From Thiothrix sp. UBA5583 (lineage in GTDB: Bacteria > Pseudomonadota > Gammaproteobacteria > Thiotrichales > Thiotrichaceae), in contig DILV01000026.1 in NCBI GenBank assembly GCA_002425225.1, positions 242,695 through 306,694 on the forward strand: a stretch of 64,000 nucleotides of DNA, given 5' to 3'. The position numbers and the translations under genes are program-made. Below, piece after piece: positions 1 to 9,527 of this stretch. The first letter of the stretch is position 1. Every line of letters starts with the position of its first letter. Below the pieces are notes generated by a model. That model did no database searches and was not told where the DNA came from. It was given only the letters and a program-made list of their open reading frames with translations.

Positions 1-1
1 A

Positions 2-607
2 CGCTATTTCGGGGTGGGGTATGCGCATTCGGTCTCTGCGCTGGTGTGGTTCCGGGTGCTGGATTTGCATACGGTGCTGAGTTTCGCCCTTTATCCTTTG
101 CTGGTCGTGACGCCATTGAAACGACTGGCAGTGCCGATCATGCTGGTATGGATGGTGTTGCCGGTGCTTGTGTATGTATTGCGCAACCGTATCGAAGTGG
201 CATTTGCAGGCAAGGACGGCAAACTCAGCGAACTGGCGCAAAAAGCCATGTATGGTCTGCCTGATGGCTGGGGGGCGTTCTGGCGCAGTTGGCTCATGAC
301 CTGGGCGAACTGGCTGGTGAAACTGGTAACGCTGGCGTGGTTGCTGGGGCAATTCCTGCCGGATGTGAGCTGGAACATGCTGCTGACCAGTGTGGTGGCA
401 GGCGAGTTGACCAGTGTGTTGCCAGTACATGCGCCAGGTGGTTTCGGTACGTATGAAGGCGGCATGGTGACTGCTCTGTTGCCAGTGGTCAATGCGCAGG
501 CGGCAACCATCGGTGCGGTGAATGTGCATTTGTTTATTCTTGGTTCCTCGCTGCTTGGCGGGTTGATTGGCTGGCTGATTCCATTAAAAGACAACAACAA
601 TGTTTAA
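2..607 (+). CDS. LPG-synthase-type integral membrane protein (C-terminal part)
   Basis: The gene is cut by the window edge; the frame is open from base 2 and continues upstream. The visible 201 residues hold several hydrophobic spans and the segment GELTSVLPVHAPGGFGTYEG. A conserved G-E-x5-P-x3-P-G-G-x-G-x2-E pattern of this kind is typical of the lysylphosphatidylglycerol synthase transmembrane family (UPF0104). Members are polytopic inner-membrane proteins involved in lipid or glycan handling. The stop overlaps the next start by 8 bases, so it is co-transcribed with the GT39 gene and the PAP2 gene, which suggests a shared role in lipid-linked envelope modification. The substrate cannot be read from the sequence. 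A GTG at 14 is in frame but need not be the start. Confidence 0.75.
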   Translation, partial: RYFGVGYAHSVSALVWFRVLDLHTVLSFALYPLLVVTPLKRLAVPIMLVWMVLPVLVYVLRNRIEVAFAGKDGKLSELAQKAMYGLPDGWGAFWRSWLMTWANWLVKLVTLAWLLGQFLPDVSWNMLLTSVVAGELTSVLPVHAPGGFGTYEGGMVTALLPVVNAQAATIGAVNVHLFILGSSLLGGLIGWLIPLKDNNNV

Positions 608-2024
608 AATGTTAAAAGGTGAGCTGGGGCTGCTCATTCTGTTGATTCTGCTGGTGACGCTTTATCGGGCGTGGATGGTGGCGAGCAGTGGCCTGAACCT
701 GTTTGTGGATGAGGCACAATACTGGTACTGGGCACAGCATCTGGACTGGGGCTATTACTCCAAGCCGCCTGTGATTGCCGCCATTATCGCCGCTACTACT
801 TCGGTTTGTGGTGACAGCGAATTTTGCGTGCGTTCCGGTAGCCTGCTGTTTTACCCGCTGAGTACGCTGGTATTGTTTCTGCTGGCACGGCGGCTGTTTG
901 GGGCTACCACGGCGCTGATGGCTGCTGTACTGTTTCTGACCCTGCCTGCGGTGAGTTTGTCTTCCACCCTGATTTCCACGGATGTTGCGCTGTTTTTCTG
1001 CTGGACACTGGCGTTGTATGCATTCGTGCGGGTGTTGGCAAGCAATGCCTGGGGCGACTGGCTGTTGCTGGGGCTGGCGATTGGGGTGGGAATGCTGAGC
1101 AAGTATACGATGGGAATCTTTTTCGTATCCGCGTTGTTGTATGCGTTGTTTGCTCAGCGGTTGGACTTGTTGCGCAATGTGCGGGCATGGGTGGCGGTGT
1201 TGCTGGCTGCGCTGATTTTTGCGCCAAACCTGTGGTGGAACTGGCAGCACGATTTCCCTACCTTCCAGCATACGGCAGAAATTGCCGAGATTGGTTCCGG
1301 TCTGCATTGGGATGGGCTGGCGGATTTTCTGGGGGGGCAGTTCGGGGTCTTTGGCTTGCTGTTGTTTCCGCTGTTTGTGTGGGCAGCCTTTGCCTGGCGT
1401 GGGCCACACAAGGTGTTGTTACTGAGTTTTGCCTTACCGTTTTTGCTGGTGATCAGCCTGCAAGCGCTGCTGGGGTATGCGAATGCCAACTGGGCAGCCC
1501 CTACCTATGTGGCGGCAACCCTGCTGGTGGTGGTTTGGTTGCAGGGGCGTGGGCGCTGGTTTGCGTTGGCATTACTGTTGAATGTGTTGCTGGGGTTGCT
1601 GGTTTATCACCCTGCGCCTTTGAACCAGTGGCTTGATACTGACCTGCACAAGCGTCTCAAGGGCTGGCAGCAGGTGGGGGAGCAGTTTCATGCCATCCAA
1701 CGCCAGTACCCTGATGCCATTCTGCTGGCAAGCGACCGCAATATCCTGAGCGAATTTGCTTACTACGTGCAGCCGGAAGGCTTGCGTGGCACAAGCTGGA
1801 ATCCGGGTCAGTTGTTGCGCCATCACTACGATCTGGTGACGCGGCTGGACGACAAAATCGGCAAGGATTTTCTGTTCGTTACACCGGGTGGCTTGCCTGC
1901 GGATATGGTCGTTCATTTTGCCAACACACAGTCTGTGGGCGGTTTGCACGCAACGATTCACGCCAAATACCGGCTGGATTATCAGGTGTACCTGCTGCGT
2001 GGTTTCAAGGGGGTGGGCAAATGA
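600..2024 (+). CDS. GT39/ArnT-like membrane glycosyltransferase
   Basis: A 474-residue polytopic protein. Near the N-terminus it has the pattern LFVDEAQYWYWAQHLDWGYY followed by KPP; the acidic residue in the first periplasmic loop and the Y-x-K-P-P are characteristic of the GT39/PMT_2/ArnT clan, which transfers sugars from polyprenyl-phosphate donors on the outer face of the inner membrane. About ten further hydrophobic stretches follow and a short soluble C-terminus closes the protein. The ATG at 600 overlaps the upstream stop; an in-frame ATG at 609 is an alternative. The stop overlaps the next ATG (ATGA), so the three genes form an operon. Acceptor unknown: lipid A, a polysaccharide or a protein are all possible. 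Confidence 0.8.
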   Translation: MFKMLKGELGLLILLILLVTLYRAWMVASSGLNLFVDEAQYWYWAQHLDWGYYSKPPVIAAIIAATTSVCGDSEFCVRSGSLLFYPLSTLVLFLLARRLFGATTALMAAVLFLTLPAVSLSSTLISTDVALFFCWTLALYAFVRVLASNAWGDWLLLGLAIGVGMLSKYTMGIFFVSALLYALFAQRLDLLRNVRAWVAVLLAALIFAPNLWWNWQHDFPTFQHTAEIAEIGSGLHWDGLADFLGGQFGVFGLLLFPLFVWAAFAWRGPHKVLLLSFALPFLLVISLQALLGYANANWAAPTYVAATLLVVVWLQGRGRWFALALLLNVLLGLLVYHPAPLNQWLDTDLHKRLKGWQQVGEQFHAIQRQYPDAILLASDRNILSEFAYYVQPEGLRGTSWNPGQLLRHHYDLVTRLDDKIGKDFLFVTPGGLPADMVVHFANTQSVGGLHATIHAKYRLDYQVYLLRGFKGVGK

Positions 2025-2731
2025 TGCAATGGTGGAAAATGTTTTGGAAACAGCACCCGCAAGCGTGGTTGTGGCTCAATTTGGTGGCAGCATCTACGGT
2101 GGTATTCTGGTTTTCCGGCTGGGATTTGACGGTGGCAGCGGGGTTTTACGAGCCGCAGGCAGGGTGGTTGCTGGATGATTTTCCGCTGTGGAAAGCGGTG
2201 TTTTACGATGGCGTGCCGTATGTGGCAGGTGTGGTACTGATTGCTAGCCTGTTGCTGATACTGGCTAGTACATTGTTGCGACGTTGGTATCGTGGGCGTT
2301 TGTATGCGGCTTATGTGCTGTTTGTGTTTTTGCTGGGGCCGGGTTTGCTGGTCAATGCCTTGTTCAAGGATCACTGGGGCAGGGCACGCCCGGTACAGGT
2401 GGAACAACTGGGGGGCACGGCGACTTATACTCCGCCGTTGTATTACGTGGCAAACGGGGAAGGGCGTTCGTTTCCTAGCGGGCACAGTTCGGTGGGGTTT
2501 GCTTTCATTGCTTTCTGGTTTTTGTTGCGGCGGCACAAGCCGGGTTGGGCAAAACTGGCATTGACAGCAACGCTGGTATTCGGTTGCCTGATTGGGCTGA
2601 CGCGCATGGCGGCAGGGGGGCATTTCCTGTCGGACGTGATGTGGTCGGGCTGGCTGGCGTTGTTTGCCGGGTGGGTGTTGTATTACCCGCTGATGCGGAT
2701 TGCCGAGCGGGAGCGGCGTTGGCAACGATAA
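2021..2731 (+). CDS. PAP2-family membrane phosphatase
   Basis: A 236-residue protein with about six hydrophobic segments and all three motifs of type-2 phosphatidic acid phosphatases: KDHWGRARP, FPSGHS and RMAAGGHFLSD (R-x5-H-x3-D), which supply the catalytic histidines and phosphate-binding residues. Family members remove phosphate from lipid A, undecaprenyl pyrophosphate or phosphatidylglycerol phosphate at the periplasmic face. It is translationally coupled to the GT39 gene, so a role in recycling or trimming a lipid phosphate linked to that transferase is a reasonable inference. Lipid A 1-phosphatase (LpxE-like) is one specific possibility that cannot be settled from the motifs alone. Confidence 0.85.
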   Translation: MMQWWKMFWKQHPQAWLWLNLVAASTVVFWFSGWDLTVAAGFYEPQAGWLLDDFPLWKAVFYDGVPYVAGVVLIASLLLILASTLLRRWYRGRLYAAYVLFVFLLGPGLLVNALFKDHWGRARPVQVEQLGGTATYTPPLYYVANGEGRSFPSGHSSVGFAFIAFWFLLRRHKPGWAKLALTATLVFGCLIGLTRMAAGGHFLSDVMWSGWLALFAGWVLYYPLMRIAERERRWQR

Positions 2732-2737
2732 CTAAAT

Positions 2738-2756
2738 GCATTATCATCAATAATGC
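2738..2756 (+). terminator. Short inverted repeat after the PAP2 gene
   Basis: GCATTAT and ATAATGC form a perfect 7-bp inverted repeat around CATCA, starting seven bases after the PAP2 stop and followed by an AT-rich stretch. It may end the first operon, but it is AT-rich and lacks a clean T run. The rest of 2757-2837 is AT-rich leader for the next gene. Confidence 0.35.
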
Positions 2757-2837
2757 TTATGATTTTATTCTTGTATATGTAAAATTAATGTACTAGTCTT
2801 CCTGACTACTGAGTAGTTTTCTTGCGAGGAAGCCATA

Positions 2838-5800
2838 ATGAAAAACCAGATTCAATCGGTTGGAAGGAGCGGGCTGTCTGCCTATCATAAATATAAGTGT
2901 TTTTTATATGTTCTGACCGGGCTTATGTTGTGGTTTTTCAGTCCCGCTTCGTGGGCAGCTAACAGTTGTAAGGTCAACTACACCGTTTCCACGCAGTGGA
3001 ATAATGGTTTTACCACCAACGTCAATATCACCAATACCGGAGACCCGTGGTCAAACTGGACAGTCAAGTGGGATATGCTGAGCGGGCAAAAAATCACAGG
3101 GCTGTGGAACGGGAGCTATACCCAAAACAGTGCAGCCGTTACCGTCAAAAATGCAAGCTGGAATGGTACTGTTGCTAAAGGTGCTTCCACCCAGTTCGGT
3201 TTCAATGCTTCCCATAGTGGAATTAACAATATTCCTACCAATATATCGGTCAATGGGGTGTTGTGTGAGGGTAATGCCTTGCCACCTCAGCCCCCTGTTG
3301 TTGCTTGCGAAGTGCTGTATGCTGTGCCTACTGTTTGGGCGGTGGGGTTTACGGCTGACGTGATGGTGAAAAATACGGGCGATGCGGTCGAAAATTGGAC
3401 AGTTGCGTGGAATATGCCAAATGGGCAAACCGTAACGGGTATGTGGAATGGGCAATACCAGCAGTCTGGGAGTGCTGTTTCGGTCAGGCCAGTTGACTGG
3501 AACAAGAATATCGCCAAGGGCGGGCTAATCCAGTTTGGGTTTAATGGTGCTCACCTTGGTTTGAACAATATCCCTGGTAATATTTCCCTGAACGGCGTTA
3601 AGTGTGCCGGGCAGGTGGACCCGCCACCGCCACCGCCACCATCTTGTAACGTCAAATACCAGATTCAAACCCAGTGGGATAATGGTTTCACTGGAACGGT
3701 TGACATCAAGAATACGGGTGCGCCTTGGAACGGTTGGCAGGCGACATGGACAATGCCGACTGGGCAGAAGGTTACGGGTGGCTGGAATGGGCAGTTCAGT
3801 CAGGCAGGTGACAAAGTGACAGTGGGGAACATGGAGTTCAATAAAGTCATTGGCCCCTACAACGACAGCATTTCGTTCGGTTTTAATGCTTCCCACACCG
3901 GGCTGAATCTTGCACCGATTGATGTGGCGGTAAATGGTAAACGGTGCAGTGGTCAGGCGGATAAATTGGTGTTGCCGCCCAAAGCCCCGGAGCAGTTGCA
4001 AGCAACGTTGGTGGGTAACAGTTATGCTGACCTGTCGTGGGTGGATACCAGTGCTGAGGAGGACAATATTGTCTTGGAGCGTCGGGTTGACGCAGGCAGT
4101 TGGGCGGTATTGGCAACATTGGCAGCGAATACCATTGCCTATCAAGATAAAACCCTGGCTGTTGCCAGCAGTTACGAATACCGTGTAAAAGCAGTCAATG
4201 TTTCCGGGGCGTCGGCTTATGCTTATAGTGCCACTGTCAAACGCCAGGATCGCAACGACATCCGCGCCGCCATGCTGGTCAACAACTGCGCTTCCTGCCA
4301 CGGTACGGATGGCTACAGTTCTGGCCCCGGCACACCTTCCATCGCTGGCCTGAACAAGGATTACTTGCTCCGTACCATGAAGGCTTACCGCACGGGTGAG
4401 CGTGCTTCCAGCGTGATGAGCCGCATTGCCAAGGGCTATACCGATACGCAAATCGAGCGCATGGCGGATTACCTTTCCAAACTGCCTTACAAGGCCAACC
4501 AGCAGACCACGGATGCAGCGTTGGTAGCGCGTGGTAAAGCCGTGCATGAAAGCAATTGCCAGTTCTGCCATGCGGGTACGGGCAACGATGCCGGTTTTAC
4601 CAAAACCCTACTGGACGGACAATGGTCAACCTACCTGCACGCCACGCTGGAAGATTACCATGCAGGTCGTAGCAGCAATGTACCTACCGAAATGGCTAAC
4701 CAGCTTAAAGACATCAAAACCCTGTTTGGTGATGATGTGTTACTGGCTCTGGCGCAATACTACGCGGCAGATGCGACTGCCAAGGCAGGAGGAGACACTG
4801 GTGGAGGCGGTTCGGGCGGTGGTGATTCAGGTGGCGGATCAACCGATACCGCTCCGGTTGCGCCTAGTAACACGACCGCCACTTTGGTGGATAACAGTAA
4901 GGTTAACCTGAGCTGGAAAGATAACAGCAGTAACGAAACAGGTTTCCGTGTCGAGCGGCGTGCGACTGGGGCAAATGACACCGCGTGGGTGACGTTGGCA
5001 GAGGTGGGTAGCAACACCCAAACCCATGTCGATAGCACGGTGGCGATGGGGCTTGGTTACGATTACCGCATCAGTGCTTTCAACGCCAAAGGCAGTGCCG
5101 TGAGTACGGTGGTGAGTGTTGCATTGCAAACGGTGCTGCAATACGGGCAAACCCAGTACCAGCGTCAGGGTTGTGCAAGCTGCCATGGCGCGGATGGCAA
5201 GGGCGGTTTCACCAAGGTTGACCTGACCAAATACACGGCGGCTGACCTGACACGCCTGACTGGGATCATTCACGATACCATGCCGCCGGGTAATCCGGGG
5301 TCTTGCAGTGGTGGGTGTGCTTCGGGAGTGGCCTCCTACATTATTGACGTATTGGTTCCGAATGCCGGAAATGGTGGCGGCGGCGGTGCGCAGGCTTGTA
5401 CCACTACACCACCTGCCGGAATCCGCAGCCTGCGCCTGCTAACCCGTCTGGAATACCAGAACACTGTCAATGACCTGTTCGGCCTGAGCCTGAATCTGGT
5501 AAACAGCCTGCCGGATGAAAACACGGTAGGCGGTTTCGACAACAACAGTGAACAGAATCAGGTGTCCAGCCTGCGGATGGATGCTTATCTGACCCAGGCA
5601 GAAAAGGTGGCTGCGCAAGCGGTGCAGGATAGCTGGGGCAAGATCATGCCGTGCAGCCAACAGGATCTGGCGTGTGGTCGCCAGTTTATCCAGAGTTTTG
5701 GTAAACGTGCATTCCGTCGCCCGTTGAGCACGGTAGAAGTGGACAAGTTTGCTACCAACTTCAGTGGCGTGGCGTTCCGCGATGCGGTGGAAAAAACCGT

Positions 5801-6914
5801 GATGATGATGCTGGTGTCACCCAACTTCCTGTACCGTTCCGAGCTGGGTGAATTGCAGGCGGATGGTACGTACAAGCTGACCCCGTATGAGGTTGCCAGC
5901 AGTTTGTCTTACCTGTTCTGGGGTTCGATGCCGGATGACACGTTATTCCAGGCTGCTGACCAGAATGCGCTGGATACTCCGGCACAGCGGATTGCTCAAG
6001 CATCACGTCTGCTGGCGGCATCACGTAGCCGTCAACAGGTCGGGAACTTCGTCGGGCAATGGTTGCTGAAAGGTAGCCCGTACACCTTGCCAGCCAAGGA
6101 TGCCAGCGTGTATCCGGCGTATACCAATGAGGTGAAAGCGGCACTGTCGCAGGAGTTGATCAATTTCTTCAACTACGTGACGTTTGATTCCACCCAGACT
6201 TTCCGTGAGCTGTATACGGCGGATTACGTGATTGCCAATAAAACGCTGGCGGATTTCTATCACCTTAGCGGGCCAAGCGGCAGTGCGTTTGAGAAAACGC
6301 CGGTCACTAACGGCACTCGCACTGGCTTGCTGACACTGGGTTCAGTGCTGGCACGTTATTCCAACAGCAACGAGTCGCATCCGTTCAAGCGTGGGCGCTT
6401 CTACTTCGAGCGGGTGTTGTGCCATGAATTGCCGGAGCCTGCCAACTTCGGGCTGGTGCAGCCGCCTGACCCTGACCCGAACATGACTACGCGACAACGC
6501 TTTGATTTCCATAGTAATGCGTTCCCAAGCTGCTATAGCTGCCACCAGTATCTGGATGGCCCCGGCTTTGGCTTTGAGAACTACGACGGTGCAGGCCAGT
6601 TCCGCAGCGCGGAAAATGGCAACCCGATCAGTGCCAGTGCCATCCTGCGCGGTATGGAAACCTACTCGCCAGACGAAGCATTGACGTTCAGCGACCTCAA
6701 CCACCTGAGCGCGTTGACGGCAGACAGCCCGACCGCAGCGCAATGTGTGGCACGGCAATACTACCGCTACACCACCGGGCGGCTGGAATCGGATGCCGAC
6801 AAGTGTGCACTGGACAGCTACCTGCAAAGCTACAAGGACAACGGCTACAACCTGCAAACCATGTTGATCAGCATTGTCAATGCACCCAACTTTACCGTGC
6901 GTCGGGCGCAATAA
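2838..6914 (+). CDS. Secreted CBM2 x3 - Fn3 - cytochrome c - DUF1587/1592/1588/1585 protein
   Basis: 1358 residues. A signal peptide (1-41, ending PASWA) is followed by three family-2 carbohydrate-binding modules (about 42-145, 157-257, 268-372) with the WNG and FGFN(A/G)xH signatures. Then come a fibronectin III domain (380-470), two cytochrome c haem sites (C484-H488 and C574-H578), a Gly/Ser linker near 652-672, a second Fn3, and a third haem site (C779-H783). The C-terminal half carries the planctomycete-type modules: RLEYQNTVNDLFG (DUF1587), DUF1592, DUF1588 with a further CYSCH at 1232-1236, and DUF1585. GAGGA seven bases upstream supports this start. CBM2 modules bind cellulose or chitin, so a redox protein tethered to a beta-1,4-glucan is inferred. 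The first gene of an operon with the DUF1552 and flavoprotein genes. The reaction is unknown. Confidence 0.88.
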   Translation: MKNQIQSVGRSGLSAYHKYKCFLYVLTGLMLWFFSPASWAANSCKVNYTVSTQWNNGFTTNVNITNTGDPWSNWTVKWDMLSGQKITGLWNGSYTQNSAAVTVKNASWNGTVAKGASTQFGFNASHSGINNIPTNISVNGVLCEGNALPPQPPVVACEVLYAVPTVWAVGFTADVMVKNTGDAVENWTVAWNMPNGQTVTGMWNGQYQQSGSAVSVRPVDWNKNIAKGGLIQFGFNGAHLGLNNIPGNISLNGVKCAGQVDPPPPPPPSCNVKYQIQTQWDNGFTGTVDIKNTGAPWNGWQATWTMPTGQKVTGGWNGQFSQAGDKVTVGNMEFNKVIGPYNDSISFGFNASHTGLNLAPIDVAVNGKRCSGQADKLVLPPKAPEQLQATLVGNSYADLSWVDTSAEEDNIVLERRVDAGSWAVLATLAANTIAYQDKTLAVASSYEYRVKAVNVSGASAYAYSATVKRQDRNDIRAAMLVNNCASCHGTDGYSSGPGTPSIAGLNKDYLLRTMKAYRTGERASSVMSRIAKGYTDTQIERMADYLSKLPYKANQQTTDAALVARGKAVHESNCQFCHAGTGNDAGFTKTLLDGQWSTYLHATLEDYHAGRSSNVPTEMANQLKDIKTLFGDDVLLALAQYYAADATAKAGGDTGGGGSGGGDSGGGSTDTAPVAPSNTTATLVDNSKVNLSWKDNSSNETGFRVERRATGANDTAWVTLAEVGSNTQTHVDSTVAMGLGYDYRISAFNAKGSAVSTVVSVALQTVLQYGQTQYQRQGCASCHGADGKGGFTKVDLTKYTAADLTRLTGIIHDTMPPGNPGSCSGGCASGVASYIIDVLVPNAGNGGGGGAQACTTTPPAGIRSLRLLTRLEYQNTVNDLFGLSLNLVNSLPDENTVGGFDNNSEQNQVSSLRMDAYLTQAEKVAAQAVQDSWGKIMPCSQQDLACGRQFIQSFGKRAFRRPLSTVEVDKFATNFSGVAFRDAVEKTVMMMLVSPNFLYRSELGELQADGTYKLTPYEVASSLSYLFWGSMPDDTLFQAADQNALDTPAQRIAQASRLLAASRSRQQVGNFVGQWLLKGSPYTLPAKDASVYPAYTNEVKAALSQELINFFNYVTFDSTQTFRELYTADYVIANKTLADFYHLSGPSGSAFEKTPVTNGTRTGLLTLGSVLARYSNSNESHPFKRGRFYFERVLCHELPEPANFGLVQPPDPDPNMTTRQRFDFHSNAFPSCYSCHQYLDGPGFGFENYDGAGQFRSAENGNPISASAILRGMETYSPDEALTFSDLNHLSALTADSPTAAQCVARQYYRYTTGRLESDADKCALDSYLQSYKDNGYNLQTMLISIVNAPNFTVRRAQ

Positions 6915-6926
6915 GGGGAACGTGAC

Positions 6927-8198
6927 ATGAACATCAATCAGGATCGCCGCAATTTCATGAAATGGGTCGCAGCCGCTGGTCTCGGTGCTGCCACCCTGCC
7001 GTTTGCCAGTATGGCGTATGCGGGTGAGCCGCCACGCCGCGCCATTTTCGTGTTCTACCCTGACGGGATGCGCCCGGAAAACTGGCACGCCATTGGTACG
7101 GGCAACAGCTTTACCCTGCCCGCCATGACCGCACCGTTGGAACGGGTACGCCAGCACTGTGTGTTCCTCAGTGGGGTCGACATGAAAGGCTCCGGCTCCA
7201 CCCACGAGGGCGGTACGCTGAAACTGCTGACCGGGGCGGCGGGGATGTCATCCGACAAAGCGGTGTCGCTGGATTACCATCTGGCTCAAGCCTTCAAAAG
7301 CCAGACCGTGCGCCCGCACCTGAATCTCACTATCGTGCCGACTTGGGGCGTGACCGCGATTACCTACGATTACAGCGGGGTGCAGGTATTGCCGGAACCC
7401 AACCCGCTGGCGGCGTTTGAATCGCTGTTCGGTACGAATGCGCAAAGCAATTTCATCGCCCAGCGCCGTTTGAGTGTGCTGGATGCCTCGCTGGCTGAAC
7501 TGAATGCCTTGCGCAGCAAGTTGGGCACGATCGAAAAAACCAAGCTGGATACCCATACCGAATCCATCCGCGAACTGGAGCAGCGCCTGAATGCCAATGC
7601 TGGGGCGTGTGCAGCGTGGAATTTCAACCCGACCGGCTTTACGGTTGACCCGAAGAAAAGCTACTGGCAGGGGGCGGAATACCGTGATCCTTACAAGATG
7701 GGTGTCATCGGCGATTTGCAGCGGGACGTTGCTGTCCATGCACTCGCTTGCGACCTGACCCGCGTCGTCACTCTGAAATGGTCGCAAGGGGTAAATGAAA
7801 ACTTGATCCCGGAATCAGGCAGTGGCATGACTTGCCACGGTGCATCCCATGCGGGCGGGGAAGATTTCATCAAGATCAAGGCATGGTATACCGAACATCT
7901 GGCGCGGCTGATTGCCCAGCTTGCCAGCGTGCCGGAAGGCAATGGTACCTTGCTGGACAACACCATGATCTTTGTTGGCAGCGATTTGGCACACGGTGGC
8001 TGGCACAACCACGGTGACATGCCTTTCATCCTGGCGGGTGGTCATGCCGCAGGCATTAGCGGTGGGCGTAGCCTCAAGTTCAGTGGTACGCCACACAACA
8101 AGATTCTGGTGTCCATCGCCCAGTTCATGGGGCTGAACATCAACAGTTTCGGCAATCAAGACAGCAACCCAGGGCCGCTGCCCGGTTTGATCGGTTAG
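6927..8198 (+). CDS. DUF1552 protein with Tat-type signal
   Basis: A 423-residue protein starting with a twin-arginine-like leader (DRRNFMKWVAAAG) and an AYA cleavage site, so export of a folded protein, perhaps with a bound cofactor, is likely. The body matches the DUF1552 pattern (an FVFYPDGMRPENWH opening, HEGG near 70, and a late HGGWHNHGDMPFIL segment), which sits in an alkaline-phosphatase-like fold family. DUF1552 genes typically lie next to DUF1592/DUF1588 genes, as here, where it begins 12 bases after the CBM2-cytochrome stop with AAGGGGAA as ribosome site. The molecular function of DUF1552 is not established; I infer a partner role in the same periplasmic or surface complex. Confidence 0.85.
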   Translation: MNINQDRRNFMKWVAAAGLGAATLPFASMAYAGEPPRRAIFVFYPDGMRPENWHAIGTGNSFTLPAMTAPLERVRQHCVFLSGVDMKGSGSTHEGGTLKLLTGAAGMSSDKAVSLDYHLAQAFKSQTVRPHLNLTIVPTWGVTAITYDYSGVQVLPEPNPLAAFESLFGTNAQSNFIAQRRLSVLDASLAELNALRSKLGTIEKTKLDTHTESIRELEQRLNANAGACAAWNFNPTGFTVDPKKSYWQGAEYRDPYKMGVIGDLQRDVAVHALACDLTRVVTLKWSQGVNENLIPESGSGMTCHGASHAGGEDFIKIKAWYTEHLARLIAQLASVPEGNGTLLDNTMIFVGSDLAHGGWHNHGDMPFILAGGHAAGISGGRSLKFSGTPHNKILVSIAQFMGLNINSFGNQDSNPGPLPGLIG

Positions 8199-8210
8199 GA
8201 GGGGCAGACC

Positions 8211-9518
8211 ATGATGGAAACGCATAATAGCCAGCGCAGAACATTCCTGAAAACGCTGTTGGCGGGTACGGCAGCCAGCGCCTTTGGTTTCCCGGCAATC
8301 GTCGGAGCTGCCGGACAGCGTGTGGTAGTGATTGGCGGGGGAACCGGCGGGGCAACCGTCGCCAAATACCTGCGCCGCCTCGACAACACGCTGGACGTGA
8401 CCCTGATCGAAAAGAACGCGATTTATACCACCTGCTACATGAGCAACGAGGTGCTGAGTGGGGATCGAACCCTTGAGTCGCTGCAATTCAATTACGATGG
8501 TCTGAAAGCCCACGGCGTGAAAATCGTCACCGATGAAGTCACCGGGATTGATTACGCCGGGCAACTGGTCATCACCAAAGGTGGCATCAGCTACCCGTAT
8601 GATCGCTGTGTGGTGTCACCGGGGATTGATTTCCGCTACGAGCAGATTGCCGGGTATAGTGACGCGGCGACTGCAACGGTTCCCCATGCGTGGAAAGCCG
8701 GGCCGCAAACGCTGGTGTTGCGTGACCAGTTACACGCCATGCCTAACGGGGGTACAGTGGTGATTGCCGCGCCGCCCAACCCGTACCGTTGCCCGCCCGC
8801 ACCGTATGAGCGTGCCAGCCAGATTGCTTACTACCTGAAACAGCACAAGCCGAATTCCAAGGTCATCATCCTTGACCCAAAACCCAGCTTTACCAAACAG
8901 GCACTGTTTGAACAGGCGTGGACGGAACTGTACGGCTACAAGAGCAGTAATGCCCTGATTGAATGGTGGTCATCTGATAAAGCCGCTGGTGTGGTGGAAG
9001 TGGATGTCGCTGCTAAAACCGCGATTACCCAGTTCGGCGACCGGGTACAAGGTGCTGTGCTGAACGTGATCCCACCGCAAAAGGCGGGCAAGCTGGCGTT
9101 TGATGCCGATCTGGTGGATAGCACCGGCTGGTGTCCGGTCAACAAGCTGACCTTTGAATCCACCCGCCATCCCAAGGTGCATGTGATCGGTGATGCGTGT
9201 ATGGCGGATTCCTTGCCCAAATCCGGTTTTGCTGCCAATTCCGAGGGCAAGGTGTGTGCGGCTGCCATCCATGCACTGCTGAATGGGCTGGAGGTGGAAA
9301 GCCCGTCATTCTCCAACGGTTGTTACAGTCTGGTCGGCAAGGATTACGCGATTTCGGTGGTTGGGGTGTATCGCCTGTCGGACGATGGCAAACTGGTGGA
9401 AAATATTCCAGGCAGTGGTGGCGTGTCTTCCGCCACGGCGACTGCCCAGGATCGTCTGTTTGATGCCAGCTATGCGTATAGCTGGTACAACAATTTTACG
9501 CAGGATGTGTTCCGCTAA
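8211..9518 (+). CDS. FccB/SoxF-like sulfide dehydrogenase flavoprotein, Tat-exported
   Basis: 435 residues. A twin-arginine leader (QRRTFLK) precedes a Rossmann FAD site (VVVIGGGTGGATVAKYL) and the FCSD layout. C194 in the RCPPAPYERAS segment and C368 in NGCYSLVG correspond, as I recall the Allochromatium FccB structure, to the redox disulfide beside the flavin; both are present. FCSD flavoproteins oxidise sulfide to sulfur and pass electrons to a cytochrome c subunit. No fccA gene lies next to it. The multi-haem CBM2 protein two genes upstream could be its electron acceptor, which is inference. AGGAGGGG precedes the start; ATG 8214 is an alternative. Oxidation of another substrate is possible. 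Confidence 0.88.
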   Translation: MMETHNSQRRTFLKTLLAGTAASAFGFPAIVGAAGQRVVVIGGGTGGATVAKYLRRLDNTLDVTLIEKNAIYTTCYMSNEVLSGDRTLESLQFNYDGLKAHGVKIVTDEVTGIDYAGQLVITKGGISYPYDRCVVSPGIDFRYEQIAGYSDAATATVPHAWKAGPQTLVLRDQLHAMPNGGTVVIAAPPNPYRCPPAPYERASQIAYYLKQHKPNSKVIILDPKPSFTKQALFEQAWTELYGYKSSNALIEWWSSDKAAGVVEVDVAAKTAITQFGDRVQGAVLNVIPPQKAGKLAFDADLVDSTGWCPVNKLTFESTRHPKVHVIGDACMADSLPKSGFAANSEGKVCAAAIHALLNGLEVESPSFSNGCYSLVGKDYAISVVGVYRLSDDGKLVENIPGSGGVSSATATAQDRLFDASYAYSWYNNFTQDVFR

Positions 9519-9527
9519 ACGCTTGGA

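Noticed and set aside
2838-6914. Cellulase or LPMO gene
   Set aside because: The three CBM2 modules are attached to haem and DUF1592 domains; no glycoside hydrolase or LPMO histidine brace is visible.
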